DNA from: an uncultured Opitutales bacterium
GTDB lineage: Bacteria > Verrucomicrobiota > Verrucomicrobiia > Opitutales > Seribacteraceae
Length of the DNA: 41,186 nucleotides
Assembly: GCA_943787575.1 (NCBI GenBank)
Contig: CALSMY010000020.1
Span: 1-41,186 of the forward strand
Reading direction: 5' to 3'
A program made the position numbers and the translations under genes. The notes under the pieces are model-generated. The model was not told the DNA's origin, made no database searches, and saw nothing but the letters and a program-made list of their open reading frames with translations. This document shows positions 25,147-35,400 of the stretch, in pieces (positions within the stretch are counted from its first letter, which is position 1; every line of letters starts with the position of its first letter).

Positions 25147-25806
25147 TCATTCAGGTTTCAAACTGGTATTGATATCTTTTTTTTCCGGATCTACTTTCTT
25201 TTTTTGGGGGAATATTTTTTGTAATACAGAAGTAAAAAAAAGACCCAGGTGCATACAGGTGGGCAAGGCTGCGGATATCCCCATGATCAGACCGAAGTAT
25301 ATATTCTTGGCATTTTCACGACCAGTGGGATCCTGGATCGCCTGAATTGCCCGGTTGGTATATTTTGTTCCCCGCTCTGCAAGCTGTTCGGGGGCTGTTT
25401 CCCACAGGCTTATCATCCATCCCCCAAAGGTAAAGACGAACAATACCCAAAAGGTTGCCAGTACTGCAATGATTAGATCGAGGGAGAGGTGAAAGACATA
25501 TTCCGAAGTCTTGGTGGATGCAAGAGCACGCCGGATAATCCAAATAGTTGCAAAAAAAGACAAACTGTCAAACAGGGCACCAAAGATCCCCACTGGGATT
25601 TGTAATTTTACATAGTGAGATGCCTCATGGGTCATCATGTAATAAGGAAAGGCGGTGTAGATGGCCAACCAGTAGCAAGCGACATTTAAAAAAATGAAGA
25701 AACAAAAAAGGATAGGGAAGAAAATCCTGATCGATCCACGTTTGCGCTCATAGATATCGAGGATTTTGTGCAGGGAATCTCTCCACTGTGAAATAATCGT
25801 ATTCAC
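25147..25806 (-). CDS. Integral membrane protein, unknown
   Basis: Not recognised. A 219-residue protein with four to five hydrophobic segments (about 27-52, 68-92, 108-130 and 168-192). A HEASHYVKLQIPVG loop lies between the first two, and the tail is Lys-rich (QKKKVDPEKKDI). The start is GTG at 25806; no good ribosome binding site is visible. It is followed by a 177-base gap to the DUF1080 gene, with an AT-rich stretch and nothing identifiable in it. Cytoplasmic-membrane location is inferred from hydropathy only. Confidence 0.65.
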   Translation of the reverse strand: MNTIISQWRDSLHKILDIYERKRGSIRIFFPILFCFFIFLNVACYWLAIYTAFPYYMMTHEASHYVKLQIPVGIFGALFDSLSFFATIWIIRRALASTKTSEYVFHLSLDLIIAVLATFWVLFVFTFGGWMISLWETAPEQLAERGTKYTNRAIQAIQDPTGRENAKNIYFGLIMGISAALPTCMHLGLFFTSVLQKIFPQKKKVDPEKKDINTSLKPE

Positions 25807-25884
25807 GACATCGGGAATAGCCTCAACTTTTCAAACTTTCAATGCAGATCTGCTTGATTGTATACGGCAAAGCTTACTAGATGT

Positions 25885-26859
25885 ATGGCTGTGCAGTATC
25901 TTCCCACATTTCAAATAGGTATTTTATTTAAAAGGTTATGCTGTGGTATCATGTTTTGCATTTGCCTTTTCCTTGGCCCGGTTTGTGGAGCAAATAGTGG
26001 TGTGATGGAAGGTATTTTATCCTCCAAGGGAGATACCTGGATTGAGGTTTTGGATGATGGAAATTATTTACATCGATTTATTCCGGAATGGATTGGGCAA
26101 GGGCCTGCAAATGGAGGGAGTTTTGAGCCGAAAACAATCTTACTTCTCAACGATTTAGTTGTGGGAAACCGAATTTCGGTAAGATGGTCTATGGACCAAC
26201 ACCTTAGGTTGGAGGACGCCCAGATTTTGCCGCCGAAAACACAGGGGGGAATATTTATCGGATATATCCTCAAAACCAGCAACCGATGGATAGATGTACA
26301 AAATATAGACGAAGGAAAACCTTGGCGTTTTTATTTGCCATGGGTTGGGGGATATCCGAGCGAGGGAGGAGGGTATGATTCACAGGTTTTGCGGGATTTG
26401 AAAAATCGAAACCCGACAGATCCAATTCGATTCTCTTGGAAGTATAGCGGTCGTCCAACCCTGGTTTCCCTTTATGAAGAAGTTCGGGATTCGATTACCC
26501 CCTTTTGGGTGGGTAAAAAGCTTCCCCATCCCAAAACGATAAGGGTGCAAGTCAAGCCAACTAAGTCGAAAGAAGTGGATGGGGTAAAAGTTTCTACTCC
26601 GGCTAACCCTTTTGACCAGTTAAACCAAGCAACCAGCAAACCAGCGAATCCGTTTGATCAACTTAATCAGCCTACCACTCAACCAGCGAATCCTTTTGAT
26701 CAATTAAATGCTGAGCCTGTGCCAACAGTTGATCAAAAAGTTAGCCCATTTGATCAGTTGAATAGTCCGGCTGTACCAGCGGTTGATAAACCAACGAATC
26801 CATTCGATAACTTACCTCTTCCTCAAACAAGCCCTTTCGATCTGATTGAGCAAAAGTAG
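25885..26859 (+). CDS. Secreted protein with duplicated domain and NPFDQLN repeats
   Basis: Not recognised. After an unusually long N-terminal hydrophobic leader (about residues 18-35), the protein has two related ~80-residue modules. The first (about 38-118) contains DTWIEVLDDGNYLHRFIPEW; the second (about 120-205) contains NRWIDVQNIDEGKPWRFYLP. Each has a GGSFE or GGGYDSQ turn and an Ile-x-W strand, consistent with duplication. Residues ~240-324 are low-complexity with six PFD cores. The start is uncertain: ATG 25885 is listed, TTG 25858 and ATG 25951 are alternatives in the same frame. It overlaps no neighbour and faces the lipoprotein gene tail to tail. Confidence 0.7.
   Translation: MAVQYLPTFQIGILFKRLCCGIMFCICLFLGPVCGANSGVMEGILSSKGDTWIEVLDDGNYLHRFIPEWIGQGPANGGSFEPKTILLLNDLVVGNRISVRWSMDQHLRLEDAQILPPKTQGGIFIGYILKTSNRWIDVQNIDEGKPWRFYLPWVGGYPSEGGGYDSQVLRDLKNRNPTDPIRFSWKYSGRPTLVSLYEEVRDSITPFWVGKKLPHPKTIRVQVKPTKSKEVDGVKVSTPANPFDQLNQATSKPANPFDQLNQPTTQPANPFDQLNAEPVPTVDQKVSPFDQLNSPAVPAVDKPTNPFDNLPLPQTSPFDLIEQK
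26605..26850 (+). repeat. Coding repeat: NPFDQLN heptads
   Basis: Six copies of a PFD core occur at the protein C-terminus: NPFDQLN three times, SPFDQLN once, then NPFDNLP and SPFDLIE. Spacers of 7-16 residues are Pro/Thr/Ala/Val-rich. The copies differ at synonymous sites (for example ccttttgaccag versus ccgtttgatcaa), which implies old copies kept at the protein level. Confidence 0.9.
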
Positions 26860-26888
26860 TAAGAAGTGAATGAAAAGCTATTAGTTTG

Positions 26889-28199
26889 TTACAGACCTTT
26901 TAACTGCAGGTAAGGATCGTCTTGAGGGTCGTTTGGATCGTCACGAATGATCAGGTTTAATCCACTTGAGATGGTCCATTCGGATGCAGTTGCATCGCCA
27001 GCATCCCATGATCGGTGTATTCTCTTCCTCTTTTTTAGAATGCGTTGTTCCAAGTCCAGGTTATTTTTTCGATTTAAGCTGCTCCATAAGATGTCGCGTA
27101 TTTTACCATTTTTATTAAGGGCGATAACTTGGACGGCAGCACCTCGGGAAGTAAGAATTTGCAGGTTTGGATCGTCAGATAAATCTTGGGTAAGTACAAC
27201 TTCCTTGGCCTTTTTAACCGCTTGATCTCGGTAAGCTTCAAAATTAGCAGGGTATCTGCCTGGGAGAATATTCCCATCCATATTCCGAACCGCAAGTTCA
27301 ACAATTTCAGATGACCAAACTGGAGAAATCTTTCCACCTCTAATATCCACACAAAAAACCTTGGCCGGAAGATTTTTGGGATTTCGATAAGCGGGAATTT
27401 CTTCCATGGCGAGGTAACATTCGTCAATCGCTTTTGATAATCCAAAGGGGTTGGGTTCGTGAATGGTTTCGAGTGGTTTGTTATCTGGTAGATAAACAAC
27501 AAGCCCTTCAGTTCTAGGGTAATAACAAACCTGGTTTCCAATCAGCCTGCCCTGTTCATCAAACCTACCTTCTTCTTCAAGTAAATCCGCCTTGGTCAAA
27601 AGGGAATGTCCTCTGGGGTGAAAATAAGTACGGTAAGGACCTGTGGGGATTCCCTTGGCAAAAGTGGCTTCCAGTCGAATGTTGTTTTGTATGGGGATTT
27701 CACCCGGTTTTAAACCGTCCTCTCTTAATTTATCAAAATACCTAAAGACCTCGGCATTGGACATTGGATAATAGAAGGACAGGTTTCCTTCCAGTTCGTC
27801 CTCGAAATAATTTTTTTCGTACAATAATTCACCTGCTTTACCATAAGCCCTAAAGGTTCCTTCTCTTTTCCCGCGCTCAAAAGATCCGGTCAGTTTTTTT
27901 AAGCCGTTTGATTGCCAAAAAAAGAAGGATCCGTGCCGTAAACCATCGACCACTCCAATTTCGAATTTTTTTTCACCATTTGAATGGTTTTCAATTACCC
28001 TGGCAAATTTCCATTTCCCGACCGGTTCATCCTCGCCTGCATGGTACAGTCGAACGATACCTTTTTCATCTTTACGATATTCCAGTCTTTCCGTGCTTAC
28101 TTTTTCCTCATTTGAACAGCCTACAAAAAAGAATACCCCCAAAGAACCGAGCAGTTTGAATTTTTCCCGTATGGCAAATTTAAAAAAGTTCACAATCAA
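26889..28199 (-). CDS. MORN/YwqK-like repeat lipoprotein
   Basis: A lipoprotein with lipobox FFVGC (C28). It has several short beta-hairpin repeats of the MORN/YwqK type: NGEKKFEIGVVDGLRHGSF, QSNGLKKLTGSFERGKREG and a YGKAGELLYEKNYFEDELEG stretch. An unrelated C-terminal half (about 250-436) has no family I recognise. MORN-type repeats usually mediate protein or lipid contacts. Start codons are weak: TTG at 28199 or GTG at 28193. It is transcribed opposite to the NPFD-repeat gene and lies downstream of the protease genes, 38 bases from the degenerate protease stop, perhaps in one transcript. Confidence 0.75.
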   Translation of the reverse strand: MIVNFFKFAIREKFKLLGSLGVFFFVGCSNEEKVSTERLEYRKDEKGIVRLYHAGEDEPVGKWKFARVIENHSNGEKKFEIGVVDGLRHGSFFFWQSNGLKKLTGSFERGKREGTFRAYGKAGELLYEKNYFEDELEGNLSFYYPMSNAEVFRYFDKLREDGLKPGEIPIQNNIRLEATFAKGIPTGPYRTYFHPRGHSLLTKADLLEEEGRFDEQGRLIGNQVCYYPRTEGLVVYLPDNKPLETIHEPNPFGLSKAIDECYLAMEEIPAYRNPKNLPAKVFCVDIRGGKISPVWSSEIVELAVRNMDGNILPGRYPANFEAYRDQAVKKAKEVVLTQDLSDDPNLQILTSRGAAVQVIALNKNGKIRDILWSSLNRKNNLDLEQRILKKRKRIHRSWDAGDATASEWTISSGLNLIIRDDPNDPQDDPYLQLKGL

Positions 28200-28237
28200 T
28201 CAATACATTTTCTTTAAATCAGTGGGCAACGGCAAAC

Positions 28238-29017
28238 TTAGTCGGTTCGCTCTCTGACTTGCCGGGCAATTTCCATCACATCAAACGCCGGGACAGTTAT
28301 TACGCCTGATGGTCGGCCACCTTCCTTGCGAAAGGCAGTCACTCCTATCCATTTGCCATAGCGGTCAAATACGGGAGTGCCGGGAGTGACATTTTCCACA
28401 ACCAAGTAGTCCCTGGGTTTATCAATTACCGCATTTACCCATCCTCGTTGCAGGGTGGATTTACGATATAAGTTACGACCAAGTTTGCCTAAAGAAACCA
28501 CTTCATCAAGGGTTTCAACCTTGGGAGTTTCTAATGCATGGTATTCAACAGCAAGAAACTCCTTGGGACTTGAATCGTTAGAAGCGGTTGCGAGGGGACG
28601 AATAAAGGCAAGGTCTAGGTCCTCGTCCTTCAGTAAAAAATTTGCCGGGACTTCGGAACCATCAGCCAATAAAATTTGAACTTCGGTGTAATTCACATTT
28701 ACATTTCCTGGACTCCTCATCCTTGCCAATATCGAATCTGTAGGGTCGACTTCATTTAAGGATAAAACGATCAGTCCATCCTTGCCAATCACGGTGCCGA
28801 GTGCCTCAAGTTTTCTTTCAGATGGGGGAAAACTTCGCCCTCCGGAACTAACTTCGATACGTACGGTTACAGATACCCAGGTTACACAGTCGGATTTTTT
28901 TTCCAGGAGTTCCTTCCAAATGGAAACCGCCGAAAATTTTTCATCAGCCCATACATTGCTTGTGGGATTGAGTAAGAGAAGGGCAGGCAGGAATAGCCCG
29001 ATGTTAAAGAATTTCAT
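28238..29017 (-). CDS. Degenerate trypsin-fold (HtrA-like) protein, catalytic residues lost
   Basis: A 259-residue exported protein with a signal peptide (about 1-24) and a trypsin-like fold. The family landmarks are recognisable but changed. The His motif (normally VTNHHV) is VLSLNEV, with Glu at the catalytic His position. The Asp motif is kept as DLDLAFIR (D135). The Ser motif (normally GNSGGP) is reduced to PGTPVFD with no Ser. There is no PDZ domain. The ATG at 29017 overlaps the upstream HtrA stop as ATGA, so the two are translationally coupled. It is probably a non-proteolytic partner, binding or regulatory; this is inference. Confidence 0.8.
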   Translation of the reverse strand: MKFFNIGLFLPALLLLNPTSNVWADEKFSAVSIWKELLEKKSDCVTWVSVTVRIEVSSGGRSFPPSERKLEALGTVIGKDGLIVLSLNEVDPTDSILARMRSPGNVNVNYTEVQILLADGSEVPANFLLKDEDLDLAFIRPLATASNDSSPKEFLAVEYHALETPKVETLDEVVSLGKLGRNLYRKSTLQRGWVNAVIDKPRDYLVVENVTPGTPVFDRYGKWIGVTAFRKEGGRPSGVITVPAFDVMEIARQVRERTD

Positions 29018-31032
29018 AAGGCCTCCCACTCTGGTTGAAGTTCAATAAAGAGGGTGTGGATACCCCGTTTTACAAAGAAAACAACTTGCTCTGGCTGCTT
29101 TTTGATCAAGCCGGCCATGAGGCTTTGAATTTCTTCAATTTGATTGACTGAATGATGGTCAATTTTAAGCAGCAGGTCGCCCTGGCGTAAACCGGCCAAT
29201 GCCGCCCACCCGGCAGACTCGACATTCTCAACCAAGAGGCCGTTTTCCTCATCATCAATTCTCATAAATACTCGATCTGCAAAGGATAATTCACGTACCG
29301 TAAATTCGAGATCTTTCTCTTCGTATTCCGGCATTTCATTTCCGGGTTTTGGGCGTTTGTCCAAAGTGGCTTTGATTGTCATGATTTTACCTTCTCTCCA
29401 GACCTCCAACGAAATAGTGGAATCAATCCGATATTGCTTAATCATATTTCCAAACACTTCCACATCCTCCGGTCGATAAGCTTGGATGAGTTGACCATCG
29501 ATTCGGAAGAGCAAATCTCCGGGTAGTAATCCCGCTCGTTCGGCTGGGGTATTTGGAAATACTTGGGATAAGCGAACTCCCCGGTTGCTGGTTTCCAGGC
29601 CCAAAGCCTCGGCCAGTTCATGAGTAAGTACCTGAGTGCTCACACCTAACCAAGGTTTCCATGCCTCAAGGGGGCGTTTTTCTTCCGCTTCCGGCCCAAT
29701 TTTAATTACGGTTAAATAACTGGCTAGGTTTCTTTCGAACCTAACTAAAACGGGGACAGGTTCGCTTTTTCCTTTGGTTAATTCCCGGGAGATTGTAAGC
29801 AAGTCTTCGATTTTGGCCAGGGCTTGGCCGTTTACTTCGACCAACACATCATTCTGTGTCAACCTTGGCTTTGCACTGTAGGAAGGACCGCCTTGGGCGA
29901 CTGAGTGTACTTGGATTCCGGTTTTCCCTTCTCTGCGAGCTTCGAGCGAGGATAGCAGGGTAAAGTCTCTCAGCGTAAGCCCCCAACTTTTTAGTTCCTC
30001 TTCGGGTTGGTAGGCGGGTTCGCGTTTTGCTGTGATTAAGTCCCAGCTAATGGACTGCTGGTCTCGAACTCCGATGACCTCCACTTTTTCTCCCGGCGGG
30101 ATGGATGAAATCATTTGATGGAATGGAGGAAGATCCTCAGGGATCTGTGCTTGTACAGTTTGCTGGGCAAAGGAGGTAATAAGGTCCCCGGCTAAAAAAC
30201 CGGCAGAGTGAGCGGGTGAACCATCAATGATTCCCGAAACTAAAATCCCTGCTTGTCCTTTTTTGAGAGAAGGCTGGCATTCCAATCCCGTCCATGATCT
30301 TTCGACATAGCCTCGGGTGGCAAGCTCCTGGGAAACCTCTTGGGCAAGATTGGATGGAATGGCACCGCCTAGGCTTGCAATGGCAACTTCATTAATTCCA
30401 ATGATTTCACCCGCAGAATTTACGAGGGGGCCACCGCTGTTTCCAGGAAATATGACTGCATCATGACCAAGCCAGCGGACCAACTCTCCCACATTTTCCC
30501 CATCCAAACGAAACGATCCTCTACGGTTTGAGATTAAGGCGAGGTTGGAAACAATTCCGCGGGTTACCGATTGAGACAATCCAGCCGGACTTCCCATCGC
30601 AAAGCAGGCATCGCCCACTTTTACCAAATCGGAATTTCCAAAAACGGCACTTTCAACCGGTGGGGAGTTCGGGGACCTTTCCTCTAACCGCAGGCGGAGG
30701 ACAGCGAGATCGGTAAGGGCGTCGGCACCGAGTAAATCAGCTCCGACTTCTTCGCCATCATGAAACCGGCAAGTCAGCCTGGTTGCTTTGCCAGCCACAT
30801 GGTGATTGGTTACAACCAATCCGGATGAGTCGATAATTACCCCGCTACCAGTGGATCCCGATTTTAACATTCTTCCGTTGGACCCTCTTTCCGAAACTAC
30901 TTCGATCCGGACAATTGCCCGGTAAACCGAATTAACCCGATCATTGATTTCATCGGTTTGTTTACCCAGTAGAGGATAGAGTCCCAGCAAAAAGAGAAAG
31001 GGTAGAAGGAATAGTTTAAACGGTCTTGGCAT
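29014..31032 (-). CDS. HtrA/DegP-like serine protease with multiple PDZ domains
   Basis: A 672-residue periplasmic protease with a signal peptide (about 1-24) and a complete catalytic triad: H78 in TNHHV, D108 in TDLAVL and S199 in GNSGGP. About 20 extra residues sit just before the Ser loop (around 168-190). Beyond the protease domain I count four PDZ-like modules at about 255-340, 350-450, 465-560 and 575-660, against two in E. coli DegP; GDLITSF, NDVLVEVNG, GDLLFRIDG and GDLLLKIDH mark their core strands. Expected role is degradation or refolding of misfolded envelope proteins. It is first in an operon with the inactive paralogue. Confidence 0.9.
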   Translation of the reverse strand: MPRPFKLFLLPFLFLLGLYPLLGKQTDEINDRVNSVYRAIVRIEVVSERGSNGRMLKSGSTGSGVIIDSSGLVVTNHHVAGKATRLTCRFHDGEEVGADLLGADALTDLAVLRLRLEERSPNSPPVESAVFGNSDLVKVGDACFAMGSPAGLSQSVTRGIVSNLALISNRRGSFRLDGENVGELVRWLGHDAVIFPGNSGGPLVNSAGEIIGINEVAIASLGGAIPSNLAQEVSQELATRGYVERSWTGLECQPSLKKGQAGILVSGIIDGSPAHSAGFLAGDLITSFAQQTVQAQIPEDLPPFHQMISSIPPGEKVEVIGVRDQQSISWDLITAKREPAYQPEEELKSWGLTLRDFTLLSSLEARREGKTGIQVHSVAQGGPSYSAKPRLTQNDVLVEVNGQALAKIEDLLTISRELTKGKSEPVPVLVRFERNLASYLTVIKIGPEAEEKRPLEAWKPWLGVSTQVLTHELAEALGLETSNRGVRLSQVFPNTPAERAGLLPGDLLFRIDGQLIQAYRPEDVEVFGNMIKQYRIDSTISLEVWREGKIMTIKATLDKRPKPGNEMPEYEEKDLEFTVRELSFADRVFMRIDDEENGLLVENVESAGWAALAGLRQGDLLLKIDHHSVNQIEEIQSLMAGLIKKQPEQVVFFVKRGIHTLFIELQPEWEAL

Positions 31033-31145
31033 ATCTTTAATGCGATACCAGTTTGAGAAATAGTTGAGTTATTTGCAAATACACAAGAAAGAGGTTCTTG
31101 CCCTCCGACCCAACTAAAGGCAAGAATCAAAGGCGTAAGAATGTT

Positions 31146-32327
31146 ATGAGCGAAGGATCAAAGAGCACAAATTTTTTTTCCCGGGGGCAGTCCCAATTGC
31201 TCGCCTTTACCCTCTGCTCGGGATGTCTATTCGTACTCCTTCTTTTAATCGGGTGGATTGTAAAGTCGTTGGGCATTTTTCTGGATCACTTTGCCACTGT
31301 GCTTTGGCCCCTTGCGATTGCATCGATTTTGGCTATTTTGCTCCGACCGCTCGTACGTAAAATTGAAGAGGGTATTCGGCTGAGTCGCAGGTATTCAATT
31401 ATCTCTTTGTACCTTATTGTTTTGTCCGTTGTTTTTTTAATTCTTTGGGGAGTGGGTGGCGAAGTAGTCCGTCAATCCCGCGATCTTATGGGCTCTTCGG
31501 TAGATTGGCCGGAAAGAATTGAAGAGCGGGTTCGACAATCAGTCAGTCCGGAAACCTGGTCGGTGGTTTCAGAAAAATTTGGCCAGTTTAAACGGGACTG
31601 GAAAGAATCACTCCAAGCTTTGGGAGCCCAAAATCCTGAATTAACTCAAAAGTCTGCCCAAGCTTTGCAGGATGCTTGGTCGGGTATCCGTTCGTTTTTT
31701 TCGTATTTCGCATGCTTGGCCATAGCACCCATTTATTTGTTTTATTTTTTGGATTCCCGGCGGGATCATTTGGCTGATCTTGCCGGTCAGTTAAGTTTTT
31801 TCGGAGCCGATACACGTAAAGACCTGGTTTATTTAATCAGGCAATTTAAAGATATTTTGGAAGCATTTTTTCGGGGACAACTACTGATTGGTGCAATGAT
31901 GGGAATTGGCTATGCTATTGGGTTTAGTCTGTCTGGTCTTAAATTCGGCATTGCCCTGGGCCTTCTCTTCGGAATTTTAAACATCGTACCTTTTCTGGGC
32001 TCCATCATTGGATGTTTGACAGCAGTGCTGGTGGCTTATTTACAACCGGGTGGAATTTTGGAAAGCGGAGAGTGGAATGTTCTTTGGGGCTGTGGAATTA
32101 CTTTTTTAGTGGTGCAAATTCTGGAAAGTTATTGGCTTAGTCCAAAAGTGATGGGAGATCGAACGGGCCTGCATCCGGTTGTTATTATCGCTTCGGTTTT
32201 CTTTTGGGGATCTGCATTTGGAGGCGTGCTTGGAATGATTTTGGGAATCCCACTAACTGCTTTCCTTATCGTTCTTTGGCGCTTGCTTCGCCAAAAATAT
32301 TTGCCCGCCTCCAATTCTGCGTCTTAG
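31146..32327 (+). CDS. AI-2E family transporter (PerM/TqsA-like)
   Basis: A 393-residue inner-membrane protein of the AI-2E/PerM family, with two N-terminal hydrophobic hairpins (about 20-85), a soluble central segment (about 120-190) and further membrane segments to the end. The family pattern shows as GQLLIGAMMGIGYAIGF, GILNIVPFLGSIIGC and a PKVMGDRTGLHPVVII stretch. Members export AI-2 or act as other exporters; the substrate here is not predictable. The ATG at 31146 is preferred over a TTG at 31098. It is divergent from the htrA gene across 113 bases with no clear site. Confidence 0.88.
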   Translation: MSEGSKSTNFFSRGQSQLLAFTLCSGCLFVLLLLIGWIVKSLGIFLDHFATVLWPLAIASILAILLRPLVRKIEEGIRLSRRYSIISLYLIVLSVVFLILWGVGGEVVRQSRDLMGSSVDWPERIEERVRQSVSPETWSVVSEKFGQFKRDWKESLQALGAQNPELTQKSAQALQDAWSGIRSFFSYFACLAIAPIYLFYFLDSRRDHLADLAGQLSFFGADTRKDLVYLIRQFKDILEAFFRGQLLIGAMMGIGYAIGFSLSGLKFGIALGLLFGILNIVPFLGSIIGCLTAVLVAYLQPGGILESGEWNVLWGCGITFLVVQILESYWLSPKVMGDRTGLHPVVIIASVFFWGSAFGGVLGMILGIPLTAFLIVLWRLLRQKYLPASNSAS

Positions 32328-32437
32328 TTCTCCACCAACTGTTTATTTAGCAGGGAGATTTTCGCTTGTGCGCAAGATTGCCTTGAAACAGCCTTAACCT
32401 TTCGAAATGTAAGTAGAACGATACCTCTTCATTACCC

Positions 32438-35400
32438 TTGGCTAACAAAGACAAAGATTTTGTGCATTTGCACGTGCATTCGGACTACAGCTTGCTTGAT
32501 GGTTGTTGTCGGATGGATCGTTTGATGGATCGGGCAGTCGAGCTGGGAATGTCTGCCATGGCTCTTACGGATCACGGAAATTTGTTCGGGGCGATATCCT
32601 TTGTTAAGCAGGCGGAAAAGCGTGGAATTAAACCGATTATTGGTTGTGAAGGTTACCTTGTAACCGATCATAAAAATGACGAGCGACCAGGGCGGGAAAA
32701 CCACAAATCTTACCATCTCGGTCTTTTGGCGAAGAATTTTGAAGGGTATCAAAACCTCTGCAAAGTGGTTTCCGATGCTCATGTGGACGGTTTTTATTAT
32801 CGTCCCCGAACCGATCTGGAAAAATTGGCCGAGCATGCCAAGGGCCTGATTGGATTTACCGGCTGTATGCAGGGATGGATTCCTCAACTCATTCTTCGGG
32901 GCCAGGAAGAAGAGGCCGAACAGGCACTTGGCCAGATGATCGATATCTTCGGTAAGGAAAATTATTTCGTCGAACTCCATAACCATGGAATTGAGGAGCA
33001 GGCACAATTGGTTCCCCCCTTAATCAAACTTGCAAAAAAATTCGGCCTCAAAACGATTGCCTCCAACGATGTACACTATGTGAAAGGGGAGGACTGGGCC
33101 CCTCACGACGCGTTGCTTTGTATTCAAACCGGTTCAAAACTGGACGATACCAACCGGATGCGTTACGAGGCCCGCGAATTTTATTTAAAATCCCGCGAGG
33201 AGATGGAAGATCTTTTTCGCGAAGTACCCGAGTCCATTGTAAATACCTTTGCCGTGGCCGAAATGTGCGAGGTTAAATTACCCTTTGGAGAGAACAACTA
33301 TCCAGTGTTTACGATGCCTCCGGAAATTAAAACCGAGGTTTCAGACAATATCGAATACCTAAGAAAACTTTGTGTAGAAGGGCTACAGGAAAGATATGAG
33401 GTTGCTTACGAAGAAGCCTCAGATCGGGAAGAAGAGGATTCTCAGGCTAAGGAATTAAGCGAGCGTTTGGACTATGAACTCGGAGTTATAGGTAAGACAG
33501 GGTTTAACGATTACTTTCTAATTGTTGCCGACTTTATGAACTGGGCTCGCGAAAAAGGGGTCCCGGTTGGGCCTGGTCGTGGTTCCGGTGCTGGATGTCT
33601 GGTCGCTTATGTGTTGGGCATTACTGATATTGATCCTTTGCGCTTTGGCTTACTTTTTGAACGGTTTCTCAATCCGGAACGGGTTTCTCCGCCCGATTTC
33701 GATATCGACTTTTGTATGCGCCGTAGAGGAGAGGTGATTGAGTATGTCCGGGACAAGTATGGTCGTGACTGCGTGGCCAATATTATAACCTTTGGTACTT
33801 TCGGTGCAAAAATGGTCATTCGGGATGTTGCCCGGGTGAGAGATCTTCCCTATGCAGAGGCCGATAAGTTGGCCAAAATGATTCCCGATGACCTCAATAT
33901 TTCATTAGAGGATGCACTGGCAAAGAGTCCAGAACTTGCGGGGGAATACAAAAATAATCCCATTGCCAAACAAATTGTTGATACCGGTCGAGTGATCGAG
34001 GGAATGGTCCGCAATTCAGGTACACATGCCGCCGGGGTAATTATTGCTGACCGCCCGCTCAAGGAACTTGTGCCATTGACCAAGCAGGATGGAATTCTTA
34101 CCACCCAATATCCCAAGGATCCGGTGGAAGAACTCGGTCTGTTAAAAATGGACTTCCTGGGATTGAAGACACTTACGGTGATTTCAGAAACCGAGGCTCA
34201 TATTCGCAAAAAAGAGGGCTTGGAAGAGTTTCGGGTAACTGGAGTTCCTCTCGAAGATGTGCCAACCTTTAAACTTCTCAACGATGCTCAAACCATCGGG
34301 GTTTTTCAATTGGAATCCGAGGGAATGCGCCGGCTATGCAGGCAGATGACCATTTCCAATGTCGATGAAATTATCGCCCTTATCGCCCTCTATCGGCCGG
34401 GGCCAATGGATTGGATACCTGATTACATTAAAGGCAAGGAGGATCCATCCACTATTCAATTCCCTCACCCCTTGCTCGAGGATGTATGTGCTGAAACCTA
34501 CGGGGTTATGGTCTATCAGGAGCAAGTCATGGAGGCGGCTAGGCGGATTGCGGGCTATACGCTTGGTGGTGCTGATATTTTGCGCCGGGCGATGGGTAAG
34601 AAAAAGCCCGAGGAAATGGCTAAGCAGCGGGAAATTTTTGTCAAGGGTGCCAAGGAGGTCAATAAGATCGAATCGAAAAAGGCCAACGACATCTTCAATA
34701 TTTTAGAAAAATTTGCCGGGTATGGATTTAATAAGTCTCATTCTGCGGCTTATGGTATGATTAGTTATCAAACCGCTTACTTGAAAGCCAACCATCCAGT
34801 TGACTTTATGGCGGGAGTATTGGCTTGCGAACTTGGAAATTCCGAAAAACTTTCTCACTTTCTTGGGGAGTGTCACGATATGGGTATATCTGTGCTTGGC
34901 CCCGATGTGAATGAATCTGGGGAGAATTTTACCCCACTCGATGGCGAGGGAGATGGATTGGGGTCCATACGTTTTGGACTTTCCGCAGTCAAGGGGGTGG
35001 GGGATATTGCCGGAAAATTAATTGTCGAAGAACGTTTAAGAAATGGGCCTTTTACAGATTTTGGAGATTTGGTCGAGCGGGTGGATGGAAAAGCTTTAAA
35101 CAAAAGGGTCCTGGAAAGTTTAATCAAAACCGGAGGGTTTGATGCCCTTTATCAAAACCGAGCAGCCCTGCTCTCCGATTTGGACAGGGCAATGGGGGAG
35201 GCTCAATTACGTCGAAAAGATCGCGAAGCTGGACAGGCAAATCTTTTTGATATGATGGGCGGGGAAGAGGAGACAGATGAAGCTTCATCCGAAAACTTTG
35301 GGCCCAATGGAAATAACCCTGTTCCGGAAATGGACAACCTGCAGAAATTAAAGTTTGAAAAAGAACTGCTGGGTTTCTTTTTATCCGGCCATCCCGTGGA

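Noticed and set aside
24908..25345. Plus-strand hydrophobic frame between the DUF1080 and membrane-protein genes
   Set aside because: It overlaps two better-supported minus-strand genes. Its hydrophobicity reflects AT-rich sequence, and it has no motif.
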